DNA of 64,000 nucleotides from JAGQYH01 sp041393015 (lineage in GTDB: Bacteria > Bacteroidota > Bacteroidia > Chitinophagales > JADIYW01). Under the pieces are notes generated by a model. That model did not search any database. It worked only from the letters and a program-made list of their open reading frames with translations, and had not been told where the DNA came from. The stretch covers positions 522,575 to 586,574 of the forward strand of contig JAWKKV010000002.1 of assembly GCA_041393015.1 (NCBI GenBank), in the 5' to 3' direction. Positions 8,496 to 17,153 of this stretch are shown one piece after another (the first letter of the stretch is position 1; each line of letters opens with the position of its first letter). The translations under genes were made by a program, and so were the position numbers.

Positions 8496-10469
8496 ATGAA
8501 GGGCCATTCTAAATCAATTTTTACCATTCTATTTGCCTTATTGTTGACCAGCACTAATTTATGGGCGCAAACCGTAACACCCGATTACTTAGATTACGAT
8601 TGGGACAAAACGCCACTTTTTGAAGTGCCGGTTGAGGATAAAGATTTTAGTGAGATCGTAGTGAAAGATTTCAAATCTTTAGAATTTATCATTGAAGGCA
8701 ATTATTTTAATCAATATAATCTAGAACATCAAGTGATTTACATTGCCAGCGAAGCTGGAGTGGAAGATAATAACAAAGTGTTTCTATCTACTACAGAAAA
8801 TGAAAATGTAGTGATGCAAAAAGCGAGAGTTATTAACTCAAAAGGCAATATCATTGAGTTTAATCAAAACGATATAAAAGAAGGTAAGGATGAGCAAAGT
8901 GGCTACAACTTCAAATATTTTGCTTTGGATGGATTGGATATCGGCAGTTTTGTAGAGGTTATTTTTCTCACCAAAAAACCGGCAAGATACAGCGGTTACA
9001 AAGAAACCATTCAAACCTCTGTTCCAAAACACAATGTGGAATTTGAGTTAATTTGTGCAGAGCATTTACATTTTGCTTTTCTTTCTACCAATGGTTTAGA
9101 TGAAGTACAGTTAGATACTTCATTAAATGATAAAAACTATTATAGACTAAAGGTTGATAGGATAGAAGCGCACGAGTACGAACCAATTTCATTCGGAGCG
9201 GCCAATTTGCAATCAATTGTATACAAATTAGATGAGAATATCATTTCTGGTGCATCGAATATGACGTCATATACTACAGTAGTGAAAAACTATTACAGTT
9301 ATATGTACGATGATGTTTCTAAATCTGATCTAAAGAGTATTGGTAGCTTGATTAAGAAGATTGGCATTAACAATAATATGTATACCAAAGAAAAGGTGGA
9401 GCGATTTGAAAGTTACATGAAAGAAAACTACGCTGTTTTACCATATGTTTTGCCTGAATATGAATCTATTGAAGCGCTTTTAGAAAACAAAGCCAGTAGC
9501 GAAACGGCATTTATAAAATTATACGCCAATGCTTTGAAACTGATGAATGTTAAGCATGAGATTGTTCTGACTTCTGACAGAACCACTAGCAGGTTTGATG
9601 AGAATTTTGAGGCCAATAATTACTTACAAACGGCTTTCTTTTATTTGCCCACCATCGACCAATATTTATCGCCATCAGCAGCTGAATTGAGATTAGGTTT
9701 TATCCCTTGGGAATACACATCCACTTATGGCTTGTTCATTAAACCTTTTACCTATGGCAAAGTCACTACCGGTTCGGGTAAAGTGAAATTTATTGAGCCT
9801 CTAGATTATACGCATACTGCCTTCAATCACTACATCACTGTAGATATGACAGAAGATCCATTTGAGCCATTGATTTCGTTTGATGTGCAATTAAGCGGTT
9901 ATATGTCGTCATTTATGCAAACGGCTTATCAGTTTTTATCTGACGAAGAAAAGAAAAGAACGCATGAAGGTTTGATTGATATGATTGTTAAAGAAAGTAG
10001 CTCAGAAGGTTTAAAAGTAGTGAATGGTGAAGCCGCCTTGTTTGGCAAAAAACCATTGAGCTTACAAATAGAGTTAAAGTCGTTAAATTTCACTGAAAAG
10101 GCCGGAAACAAAGTGCTTTTTAAGGTGGGAGAGTTGATAGGGGAGCAAACCGAATTGTACAACGAAAAACCTAGAAAATATCCTATTGAGAACGATTACA
10201 ACAGAGCATTTGATAGAGAAATCAAGATTATTTTACCGGACAATTATGTTGTTTCTAACTTAGAAAAATTGATTTTCGACAATGAAATGGAAGATGGAAC
10301 GGCTATTTTTAAGTCGAGCTATACTTTAGAAGACAACGTGCTTACTATTAAAATTGATGAGCATTATAACCGAATCAATTTCAGTTTAGACGAATTTGAG
10401 GAGTATAAAAAAGTGATCAATGCTGCGGCAGATTTTAATAAAGTGGTGTTGTATTTAACGGAGAAGTAG
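8496..10469 (+). CDS. DUF3857 domain protein, transglutaminase-like paralogue lacking the catalytic triad
   Basis: A 657-residue exported protein (signal peptide about 1-25, ending LWAQ) with the same overall plan as its upstream neighbour. The N-terminal part holds the DUF3857 pattern (VIYIASEAGVEDNNK, then ALDGLDIGSFVEVIF). In the region matching the papain-like core (about 326-400) the Cys motif is replaced by KASSETAFIKLYANALK. The His position falls in NNYLQTAFFYLP and the Asp position in QYLSPS. The gene is intact over its whole length, so loss of the triad looks like divergence into a non-enzymatic role rather than decay. It may partner or regulate the active paralogue; this is inference from adjacency. 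Confidence 0.8.
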   Translation: MKGHSKSIFTILFALLLTSTNLWAQTVTPDYLDYDWDKTPLFEVPVEDKDFSEIVVKDFKSLEFIIEGNYFNQYNLEHQVIYIASEAGVEDNNKVFLSTTENENVVMQKARVINSKGNIIEFNQNDIKEGKDEQSGYNFKYFALDGLDIGSFVEVIFLTKKPARYSGYKETIQTSVPKHNVEFELICAEHLHFAFLSTNGLDEVQLDTSLNDKNYYRLKVDRIEAHEYEPISFGAANLQSIVYKLDENIISGASNMTSYTTVVKNYYSYMYDDVSKSDLKSIGSLIKKIGINNNMYTKEKVERFESYMKENYAVLPYVLPEYESIEALLENKASSETAFIKLYANALKLMNVKHEIVLTSDRTTSRFDENFEANNYLQTAFFYLPTIDQYLSPSAAELRLGFIPWEYTSTYGLFIKPFTYGKVTTGSGKVKFIEPLDYTHTAFNHYITVDMTEDPFEPLISFDVQLSGYMSSFMQTAYQFLSDEEKKRTHEGLIDMIVKESSSEGLKVVNGEAALFGKKPLSLQIELKSLNFTEKAGNKVLFKVGELIGEQTELYNEKPRKYPIENDYNRAFDREIKIILPDNYVVSNLEKLIFDNEMEDGTAIFKSSYTLEDNVLTIKIDEHYNRINFSLDEFEEYKKVINAAADFNKVVLYLTEK

Positions 10470-10530
10470 TTGGCAAATTCAAATTCAAACGCAAATTCAA
10501 ACGCAAATTCAATCTCAAAATCAAATTAAA
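10470..10530. repeat. Short imperfect tandem repeat of an AAATTCAAACGC-like unit
   Basis: Just after the stop of the DUF3857 paralogue the sequence repeats a roughly 12-bp unit, CAAATTCAAACG with variants, about four times before dissolving into CAAAATCAAATT. The unit is not a multiple used by any reading frame I can support. It separates the 657-residue gene from the DUF3820 gene and could be a slippage-prone intergenic tract. Confidence 0.6.
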
Positions 10531-10535
10531 ACTAA

Positions 10536-10757
10536 TTGTCACAAGATCCATCTGTTAATCCATTACAATTATTGGTAACCACCAGAATGCCATACGGCAA
10601 ATACAAAGGCACGTTGATTTGTGATATTCCTGAATATTATTTGGTTTGGTATCACGGACAAGGATTTCCAGAAGGAAAATTAGGAATGCTCTTATCTACG
10701 ATGTATGAAATTAAATTGAACGGTTTAGAATATTTGTTAAAGCCGTTGAGGAAGTAG
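10536..10757 (+). CDS. DUF3820 family protein (small, TTG start)
   Basis: A 73-residue protein with the DUF3820 core: MPYGKYKGTLICDIPEYYL, then WYHGQGFPEGKLGMLL and a closing helix with LNGLEYLLKPLR. The only start that keeps the full N-terminus is TTG at 10536; the first in-frame ATG would begin inside the conserved MPYGKYKG motif. The function of the family is not established; related domains occur in exonuclease-associated proteins. It follows the tandem repeat and is on the same strand as the DUF3857 genes. Confidence 0.72.
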   Translation: MSQDPSVNPLQLLVTTRMPYGKYKGTLICDIPEYYLVWYHGQGFPEGKLGMLLSTMYEIKLNGLEYLLKPLRK

Positions 10758-11083
10758 TTTGGATTTACGGTTATTCGGTGTTTCGGATTTTCGGTTGTCA
10801 GAAATCAGATAATGGAAGTAAATATATTATTCTTTTCTTTTGCTTTATCCAAAAGAAACAAAAGACAAGCCAAATCAATCGCGCCCCGCAACAATCCCTC
10901 GCAAGCTGCCGTGATTTGGCGAGCCAACGCTTTTTGGTTTTGCTGTAAATACAGGTTCACGTAATTATTATATCAACCCGTTTTACAACACTATAAGATG
11001 AATAAAGAGTAGTAGTTTATGTAGGCTTTAGAAAACCTTACTTAACATAATATAAATTATAGGCTAATTGTTTAGATTGCTAA
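10758..11083. other. Intergenic stretch with a compound hairpin element, no gene seen
   Basis: This 326-bp gap separates the plus-strand DUF3820 gene from the minus-strand toxin gene. I see no supportable open frame. It holds the two nested inverted repeats listed separately (10834-10920). The core between 10875 and 10925 is visibly richer in G and C than the surroundings, which suggests inserted repeat DNA rather than decayed coding sequence. Confidence 0.55.
10834..10920. repeat. Compound inverted-repeat element, GC-rich core
   Basis: Two hairpins lie side by side. The first has arms TTTCTTTTG (10834-10842) and CAAAAGAAA (10850-10858) with a 7-nt loop. The second has arms GCCAAATCA (10869-10877) and TGATTTGGC (10912-10920) enclosing a 34-nt GC-rich segment with GCGCCCCGC. 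Elements with a TTTTCTTTTG...CAAAAGAAACAAAAG hairpin are, to my knowledge, scattered through Bacteroidota genomes, so this is likely a dispersed repeat rather than a simple terminator. Confidence 0.6.
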
Positions 11084-11431
11084 CTATGATAAGATATCAA
11101 TTAGTACTGCATGTATTTTACCAAAATCTTTAGATGATAATCTACCTCGTACGCTAGAAACTCTATCAAATGATATTGTTCTTAATTGATGACATAAAGC
11201 ATAAGAATCTACAGATAAGTCCGAAGTTTCTTTACTTAAGCTAACAATTGTAAATAATGGATATTTAGGTTTTTTACTTGTGCAAGGAACAACTAGCAAC
11301 AATTTGAGATTATTGAAAGGTTTAATTATGATACAAGGTCTTTCCATTCCTTGTTCATGTCCTTTTACTTCTTTAGGTGGTTGACCTAAATCTACATTAA
11401 TGATTTCACCTCTTTTGAACTTAGAAATCAT
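11084..11431 (-). CDS. Type II toxin, PemK/MazF family
   Basis: A 115-residue protein with the MazF/PemK endoribonuclease pattern: FKRGEIINVDLGQPP at the N-terminus, ERPCIIIKPFNN where the family has RPCVVVS, LLLVVPCTSKK matching the usual VxPxTS strand, then a VDSYALCHQLRTISFDRV segment and the helix GKIHAVLIDIL. Toxins of this family cut mRNA and stall translation. The gene begins 2 bp after the stop of the 256-residue protein upstream on the same strand, the place normally held by a small MazE-like antitoxin. No other short antitoxin gene touches it. Confidence 0.85.
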   Translation of the reverse strand: MISKFKRGEIINVDLGQPPKEVKGHEQGMERPCIIIKPFNNLKLLLVVPCTSKKPKYPLFTIVSLSKETSDLSVDSYALCHQLRTISFDRVSSVRGRLSSKDFGKIHAVLIDILS

Positions 11432-11433
11432 AT

Positions 11434-12204
11434 TTAATAATAGTTTTCAGCGAAATCTTGTAAACCAAAATCTGCAAGCTGGTTTTGCTCTTTTATAAAC
11501 TCTTTATCAAACACTTCATTAGAATCAAAACCCGAAATGTGATTCCGTTTCAAAATTCCTAATTCATAAGCAATTGCAACATATTCTTGTGCCGATTCAG
11601 CCACAATACTTGATAGTTCTGTTATGAATTTCTTAGTTACATTAATATCCTGAGAATCTTCAATAATAGCTGTTGTTAAAATAATCAATTCAAACAAGAG
11701 CGAATTATTTACAAAATCTAACCAGTTTTGTGCGTTTTCATCAGCTACGTAGGCAAATGAAGACAGCAATTGTTGATAGGTTATTGGTGGCAATTCAGCT
11801 AGATTATTTGCGAGATTTTGCCCTGACTGCTCTATATTTGTTGTTAATGCAGCTAAAACTCTTTTGTTACAACGCAAAGCAAACAATATACTTTCTGCTA
11901 AACTGGCATAAACAGTATTGTTGGCTAGTTCTTCAAATTCGGGTACTATTTTCTCAATTGAAATTGACAAATCAAAATCTCTATCTTTCATCAACCACTT
12001 AATGGCCTTCAATCGAAAATTGAAAACGGTTGGCAACATTTCAACTAGTTGTGATTTTACCTTTTTAGAATTTCCACTCTTTAAAAAAATGGTTACTTCC
12101 TTAACTAGTTTCGTAACCTCTCTCTTCATATCCGAATCTAAATCTTCTCGATGATTCATCATTTGTAGACAGATAATATCAAAATTTTGTACTGGCGCTG
12201 ACAT
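11434..12204 (-). CDS. Unrecognised 256-residue protein in the antitoxin position of a MazF toxin
   Basis: I do not recognise this family. The sequence is almost entirely amphipathic helix, with no signal peptide, no membrane segment and no obvious N-terminal ribbon-helix-helix or AbrB-like DNA-binding motif. The C-terminus is acidic and aromatic (KEQNQLADFGLQDFAENYY), similar in character to the disordered tails with which MazE-type antitoxins block their toxins. It ends 2 bp before the MazF-type toxin, so the two are almost certainly co-translated. At 256 residues it is about three times a typical antitoxin. It may be a non-canonical antitoxin, a sensor fused to an antitoxin tail, or an unrelated defence protein. 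Confidence 0.6.
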   Translation of the reverse strand: MSAPVQNFDIICLQMMNHREDLDSDMKREVTKLVKEVTIFLKSGNSKKVKSQLVEMLPTVFNFRLKAIKWLMKDRDFDLSISIEKIVPEFEELANNTVYASLAESILFALRCNKRVLAALTTNIEQSGQNLANNLAELPPITYQQLLSSFAYVADENAQNWLDFVNNSLLFELIILTTAIIEDSQDINVTKKFITELSSIVAESAQEYVAIAYELGILKRNHISGFDSNEVFDKEFIKEQNQLADFGLQDFAENYY

Positions 12205-12297
12205 AATATAAAGATACTGAATTAAATATTTAAACGATCAAAATTATAATTTGTTATTTAGAAGACTTTTAAAGTAATTAGAACCTTCTTATTTAGT

Positions 12298-12495
12298 TTA
12301 GATTTTTATGTAGAACAAATCATCATCGATTTCTTTTACTGAAGGATGATTAAGAATAACATCAACATCATTTTGTTCTCCACCAGCTCTTAAAACTATT
12401 TGTTGAATATACGCTCTATTAACTGTTTCTAAACTTTCAACCGCCATTTCGGTTTTTATAATCCCAAGATAAGCATCAATTGGAGTGTTTTTCAT
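12298..12495 (-). CDS. Small hypothetical protein (65 residues) between the HNH gene and the toxin operon
   Basis: A short open frame with an ATG start and a conserved-looking composition: MKNTPIDAYLGIIKTEMAV, then QQIVLRAGGEQNDVDVILN, then a short acidic end. I do not recognise a family. It has no membrane segment or signal peptide. It begins 53 bp after the stop of the interrupted HNH gene and ends 93 bp before the 256-residue gene, all on the minus strand, so it could belong to either unit. Coding status is likely but not certain. Confidence 0.5.
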   Translation of the reverse strand: MKNTPIDAYLGIIKTEMAVESLETVNRAYIQQIVLRAGGEQNDVDVILNHPSVKEIDDDLFYIKI

Positions 12496-12959
12496 AATTG
12501 TGGTTTTAAGTTATACTTCAACTTTTGTTTGACAAAATAATAGAAAATTAAAAAGTTCCATTTCTAATATTCTCTTTAATCATTCCAGAGAAAGGTTGTT
12601 TGTTCTTCTTAGCAATTCTAATTCTATCAATTGCTTCATCAATATCTGCTTGAGATAATCCAGGTTGCACTGATAGTTTTGAAACCTTTGATGCTAAATT
12701 ATACATTGTCCATTTATCATCTCTAATTTGTTTTATATCAGATCTATTTTGTAAATCTAGTAAAGAGATTGTGACAGTTCCTTTTGGTCCAATTGATCTC
12801 GGAGTAGATTTATAAAATGAAATTTCATTTAAAGGGTTCTCTTCGTATGGGTTGATTATACTACATAATTCAGCATTTAGGTCACATTTTGGTGTTGAAG
12901 CTCGTATTGCTGTAATTGGGAAGACATTTCCCTTATGTGCAGAAGAATTACATATTTTA

Positions 12960-13949
12960 ACCCGTTGTGCATTTAAATTTAGTTTAAGTTATTAATTTTT
13001 CTATCTAAAATGTATTTGTTTAGATATTGAATAGTTGTCAAGGCAGTTATTTTGGATATAACTCTTGTTCTAAATCCAGCGAATGATTTAGCATAATTTC
13101 TTCGAATCATGAACTGGTCGCATAGTTGTGAAAACAACGTTTCTATTCTCTTTCTAGCTTTTCTAAATATATATGATATTGCTTATAATTTTTTTTGATT
13201 ATTTCTCATTGGTGTTGATAATTCAATATTATTTTCTGTAAATAATTCTAGTTGCCAAGGTTGGCTTAGATACCCTTTATCTGCAATGATTATACAGTTT
13301 GAGAATTGCTGTCGGATATCACTTAGATAATGGTAATGTCATGAACCGATGCACTAGATATATCAATAGATTCAATGATTCCAGCTACTCCACAAGTGGC
13401 ATGTAGTTTATAGCCATAATAACTCATTTTCATGGAGGCACAATATCCTTTATCTGGCGCTAAGTCTAAATCTTGTTGACATATAGAACTTCTTTGGCTG
13501 CGACTTAGCTTACATATTTCTAAAGGCATACTGTCCACTACAAAAATGTCTTCAAATTCATTGAACTGATTGGCGAGAAGCCTCCTAATTTGTTCAATAT
13601 AAATATATAAACCCCTACGCCTTCGATTATAACCACTGCGATCAATTAGGTTTGGGAATTCAACTGATTTTAAGCGAATAAACAAATTGTTTTCACTATC
13701 TATTCCCATGTATTCAGCAGTAAGGTTGAGACTTACTAATTCAACATCAGATAGCTTAGGTAAACGACTTCTTTTGAAAAAATTACCATTTTCATCCAAT
13801 ATTTCTTTTCCTACAGATTTGATTACTTCTAAAATTTTATCGAAATTGTTCTTGAGGTTGTGCATAATAAATTGATTGTGTGATAATTATCAATTTACAG
13901 CTATTTTAAAGCTGGCACAACCTTACTTTTTAACTAATGCACAACGGGT
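12960..13949 (-). mobile_element. IS982 family insertion sequence, decayed copy
   Basis: The 990-bp element starts with ACCCGTTGTGCAT and ends with its complement ATGCACAACGGGT. It is flanked by a 7-bp direct repeat TATTTTA at 12953-12959 and 13950-13956. It is closely similar throughout to the copy at 49732-50722. Its transposase frame is broken in several places, including a 2-bp gain near 13335 and an extra T in the run near 13190, so it should not be able to move by itself. It sits inside the HNH gene of the Septu-like pair, in the same orientation as that gene. Confidence 0.9.
12979..13865 (-). pseudogene. IS982 family transposase, frameshifted
   Basis: The frame begins at 13865 with the same N-terminus as the intact copy (MHNLKNNFDKILEVIK) and keeps the catalytic-domain segments DSMPLEICKLSRSQRS and YGYKLHATCGVAG. 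Near 13335 two extra bases shift the frame and the 180-residue product ends at 13323. Downstream the remaining third of the gene is recognisable by nucleotide similarity to 49745-50104 but carries further single-base changes in T and AT runs. The product would lack the C-terminal part of the DDE domain. Confidence 0.85.
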
Positions 13950-14298
13950 TATTTTACAAGATAACAATAAATTCCTCCATCTGTATGCTAACCAATAGTA
14001 ACCAGGTTTTGTCATAGCAGCCCCATTATTTTGCTTCCACCCTTTTTTTGGTCTATAATGTTCTAAATCTCCTTTATCTATAGGTTTTTCGCAATAACAA
14101 CATTTTTTACCTTGACTGTTAACTAGTTCTTTTTTCCAAATATCATATGATGGATGTTTTGGATAATCATATGTGCCATTTGTAAAAGGAACAGGGTTGT
14201 TTTTGTACGCTACAATAACTCTATTTTCAATTACTCTCCATTTCTCATTTCCTCTATTTACTCCATTTTTGTATTTATCTGAAGGAGGAAAATTATCT

Positions 14299-15882
14299 CT
14301 ACTTATTTTTATCATTTATTTTACTCTTAGAAACTATTTTTCGAAGCAAATGCATTGTTTGGAAATCATTAAGCGTTTCACCTGTTGGTAAATGCCCTAT
14401 TTCATTATCAATCTTTTCTAGATATTCAATGTCCTCTATTGTTAAATTTGGCTTAGCTAAAAGTTCCTCTCTTTTTTTCATAAAGGGATCTAAATGTTTG
14501 GGTCTAGCACTATCTATATCAAAAAGACTACTAAGTAAAACTTGGTCTATTCTCCAATTATCAAAGTGATGTTCAAATTTTTCAATTTCAACCTTTTCAT
14601 CTTTATCTTTCTTAAACACAAAAACATCATCTTTTTCCATTGAAGATTGAACAACTAACGGACTGTGTGTTGCTAGAAAAATATGACTATTATTGTCATT
14701 TATATTGAACTCTTTAATATGCTCAATTAAATCTCTTTGCCAATTGGGATTTAAGTGTGTGTCTGGTTCATCTAACAAAAACAAACAATCATCACGACCT
14801 GCAATTAATATTAAACCCAAGACAGTAAGCATTTGCTGCTCTCCTTCACTCAATTCCGAATAATTAAGTGATAAGGACTGTCCATTTTTGATAAGTTCGC
14901 CATATATTTTATAAATAATTCCTAATTCATATGCTGAATGTAAGATGTCAAAAAAGTGAATTGGGTCTTTTAGAAATTTGGGCAAGTTTTTAATTAACTC
15001 TTTGTATTTTATTTTATCAATAATTATAAACTCATTAATGTTATCCTCAATACTTTCCTCTTCATCTCTATAAGCATTTGGCTCGTCAAGATTATTATCA
15101 TACAATAAACTTATAAAATCATCTATTTTTCCCGTAATTCCCCAAAAATTATTTCTTGAATTTTTATCTAATAAATTGCTAATTAACTTATCTACTGACT
15201 TTTCTTTATAACTATTATAAAAGCCCGGATTATTGAAGGCAATAGCGACTTTGCTTTTTTCATCTATTTCTAAATAGTTATATAATAAATCATCTATTTT
15301 ATCTTTAAAATCAGCATCATTTCTAAACATAGAAAGTGTAAAAAATAACAATTCGCCACAGTTTTCTTCAGTAAAAAAAAGACGACCTAAAGCTGGAAAA
15401 TTTTGATCATTATCTCTTTTTTTTATATTATTTATCCTCTTTGTTTTATGCTTTTGAAAAAACTTTTTAATCCTACTGTTTTCGCCTGAATAATAACCAA
15501 TAATATAATCAGGTGTGTAGTTTAGTTTATCTCTTTTAAAGGTTTTGAAATCTATTTCTTGATATTCTTTGTCCTTTATATTTTTTACTTTAATCACTAG
15601 CTTATTGTCAATGACACTAAAATGGATAGAATGATCTTTACAATCGTACTCAATGATAAATTCATATAATTTTGGACTATTTACATTGTCATTTACAATA
15701 GTGAAATCTTCTTCTTTTTCTGCTAAATCTATAGAACTAAAAATATAGGCTATAATTTCAAGTAGATTAGATTTACCCAATCCATTTTTTCCAATTAATA
15801 AAGTGACCAATTCGGCATTAAAATGCAGTTTTATGTCTTCTAGGTTTTTATAACTTGGTATTTCTAAATAGGTAATGCGCAT
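14299..15882 (-). CDS. Septu PtuA-like AAA/ABC-type ATPase
   Basis: A 527-residue cytoplasmic ATPase of the SMC/OLD-like type found in defence systems. It shows a Walker A GKNGLGKS (31-38), an ABC-like signature LSEGEQQ (344-350), a Walker B CLFLLDEPD (366-373) and an ATHS switch His at 406. The middle is a long charged insertion. The size, and the HNH gene that overlaps its 3' end, match the PtuA-PtuB pair of Septu, in which the ATPase holds and controls the nuclease. Its start overlaps the hsdS stop by one base, so it is welded to the type I RM operon. The ATPase is intact although its nuclease partner is interrupted. Confidence 0.8.
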   Translation of the reverse strand: MRITYLEIPSYKNLEDIKLHFNAELVTLLIGKNGLGKSNLLEIIAYIFSSIDLAEKEEDFTIVNDNVNSPKLYEFIIEYDCKDHSIHFSVIDNKLVIKVKNIKDKEYQEIDFKTFKRDKLNYTPDYIIGYYSGENSRIKKFFQKHKTKRINNIKKRDNDQNFPALGRLFFTEENCGELLFFTLSMFRNDADFKDKIDDLLYNYLEIDEKSKVAIAFNNPGFYNSYKEKSVDKLISNLLDKNSRNNFWGITGKIDDFISLLYDNNLDEPNAYRDEEESIEDNINEFIIIDKIKYKELIKNLPKFLKDPIHFFDILHSAYELGIIYKIYGELIKNGQSLSLNYSELSEGEQQMLTVLGLILIAGRDDCLFLLDEPDTHLNPNWQRDLIEHIKEFNINDNNSHIFLATHSPLVVQSSMEKDDVFVFKKDKDEKVEIEKFEHHFDNWRIDQVLLSSLFDIDSARPKHLDPFMKKREELLAKPNLTIEDIEYLEKIDNEIGHLPTGETLNDFQTMHLLRKIVSKSKINDKNK

Positions 15883-17153
15883 TACTTTTTCTTTTTACCT
15901 TTTTTATTTATCTCTTCTTTCAGTTTATTAATCTGTTTCAACAATTCTTTAGCATCTCCATCTGTTGGCAATTGCTCTACTAATTCACCTTTAAATGCCT
16001 TATGCAATATAGATTGAGGAAGTGTAACCATCTTTTCTTTAAGAGCTTCATATTGCGTTTCAATTAAATCTACTTTTGAAAATGAATCTTCAATTCTCTT
16101 AATGATTTTATTCTGTTCTTCGATTAAAGGTAATGGAATTGTTGCTTTCTTAATTTTTCTTAATACTATCCTTTTAATGGCAGTACCTGACATCTCACCA
16201 ATTAATTCTTTAAAACCAATTGGGCTTTGAATGAAATATTTAAGATAAGATGGTATTAATTTTTCTTTATTGGTTTTAATAAGACAAACGCTGGATAACA
16301 AGCTAAAAGGCTCTTTTAAAGTATTTAATGTTACGTTACCAGTATTAGCTCCATCTTTTGTTAATAAAACATCCCCAAATTCTGGTTTACATCTGGAATA
16401 AATGCTATCGTGAAATTCCTTATCTACATATACGATTTTGGATAAATTCATATAGTTGTTTCGTATATTTTTGGAAGTTATATATAAGAACTTACTACCA
16501 TCATTTTCTGCATATTGCTTTTTTGGAGAATGATGAGCTCCATCTTGAATCTTCAAACAAACATCATCTAAAGTAACTCTATCAAAATTTGTTTGATAAG
16601 CTTCATTTAAAATTGCTTGCCTAAAATTTTTAAGTAACTCTGGTATTTTTTCTAATCGTAATTTTACGTCATCTAATTGGGAAAATAGTGAATCTAATTT
16701 TTTAGTAATACGTTGTTGCTCTTTTAAAGGTGCTAATGGAAATTTAATGTTCCATAATATTTGAGGATCAACATGAGGAATTCCTGTTCCTCTAGTGTTA
16801 GTATTTAAAAAATTAAAATTTGATTGTAAGAATCTATATAAATATACCGGTTCAATTGCAAATGGTTTTAATATTGCAATTGTAGACCCAACTGCTCCAT
16901 TTTGTCCCATTGAAACCCAACCACTCCTAGCTCCATCCCAAACGATTCCAATAGATTTATCTTCAATCAAATTAGAGGATTCAACATCAGCATATCGTCT
17001 AACAACACCTTTTTCAAAAGCCATTATATCTAAATAAGGCACAGAATCTTCGAAAAATTCATCCTTTAAAATTTTGGGTTTCTTCCCTTTCTTATAAGAA
17101 ACTACCTCTTTCAAATTTACTTTAACCCAATTATTTGGTAATTTATTTTCCAT
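15882..17153 (-). CDS. hsdS: Type I restriction-modification specificity subunit
   Basis: A 423-residue DNA-recognition subunit with two target recognition domains. The first (about 8-150) ends in IPLAP-type sequence (IKFPLAPLKEQQRI) and the second (about 190-360) ends in ATIPLPLIEEQNKI. Each is followed by a helix, forming the paired coiled-coil spacer that fixes the distance between the two half-sites. The C-terminus is a lysine-rich tail. The stop overlaps the ATPase start, and the start overlaps the hsdM stop, so the subunits are made from one message. The recognised sequence cannot be read from the protein. Confidence 0.9.
   Translation of the reverse strand: MENKLPNNWVKVNLKEVVSYKKGKKPKILKDEFFEDSVPYLDIMAFEKGVVRRYADVESSNLIEDKSIGIVWDGARSGWVSMGQNGAVGSTIAILKPFAIEPVYLYRFLQSNFNFLNTNTRGTGIPHVDPQILWNIKFPLAPLKEQQRITKKLDSLFSQLDDVKLRLEKIPELLKNFRQAILNEAYQTNFDRVTLDDVCLKIQDGAHHSPKKQYAENDGSKFLYITSKNIRNNYMNLSKIVYVDKEFHDSIYSRCKPEFGDVLLTKDGANTGNVTLNTLKEPFSLLSSVCLIKTNKEKLIPSYLKYFIQSPIGFKELIGEMSGTAIKRIVLRKIKKATIPLPLIEEQNKIIKRIEDSFSKVDLIETQYEALKEKMVTLPQSILHKAFKGELVEQLPTDGDAKELLKQINKLKEEINKKGKKKK

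Larger units (their letters stand above)
12548..14315 (-). pseudogene. Septu PtuB-like HNH endonuclease gene, split by an IS982-type insertion
   Basis: The 5' part begins at ATG 14315 and the 3' part runs from 12952 to a TAA at 12548. Removing the insertion sequence and one copy of the 7-bp target duplication restores a single frame of 256 residues with no other defect. The restored protein has the HNH layout of PtuB-type nucleases: CCYCEKP (Cys72 and Cys75), EHYRPKKGW (His86), YRWRNLLLSC (Asn115, Cys120) and, across the junction, CKICNSSAHKGNVFP. The insertion falls in codons 121-122, inside the second CxxC. As it stands, translation ends in the IS after about 130 residues. The start overlaps the end of the ATPase gene by 17 bp, so the pair was translationally coupled. 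Confidence 0.85.

Noticed and set aside
10470..10530. CRISPR-like short repeats
   Set aside because: The unit is only about 12 bp without spacers; it is a tandem repeat, and no cas gene is present in the window.
14173..14391. Plus-strand open frame across the ATPase-HNH overlap
   Set aside because: Antisense shadow of two real genes; no family-like sequence.
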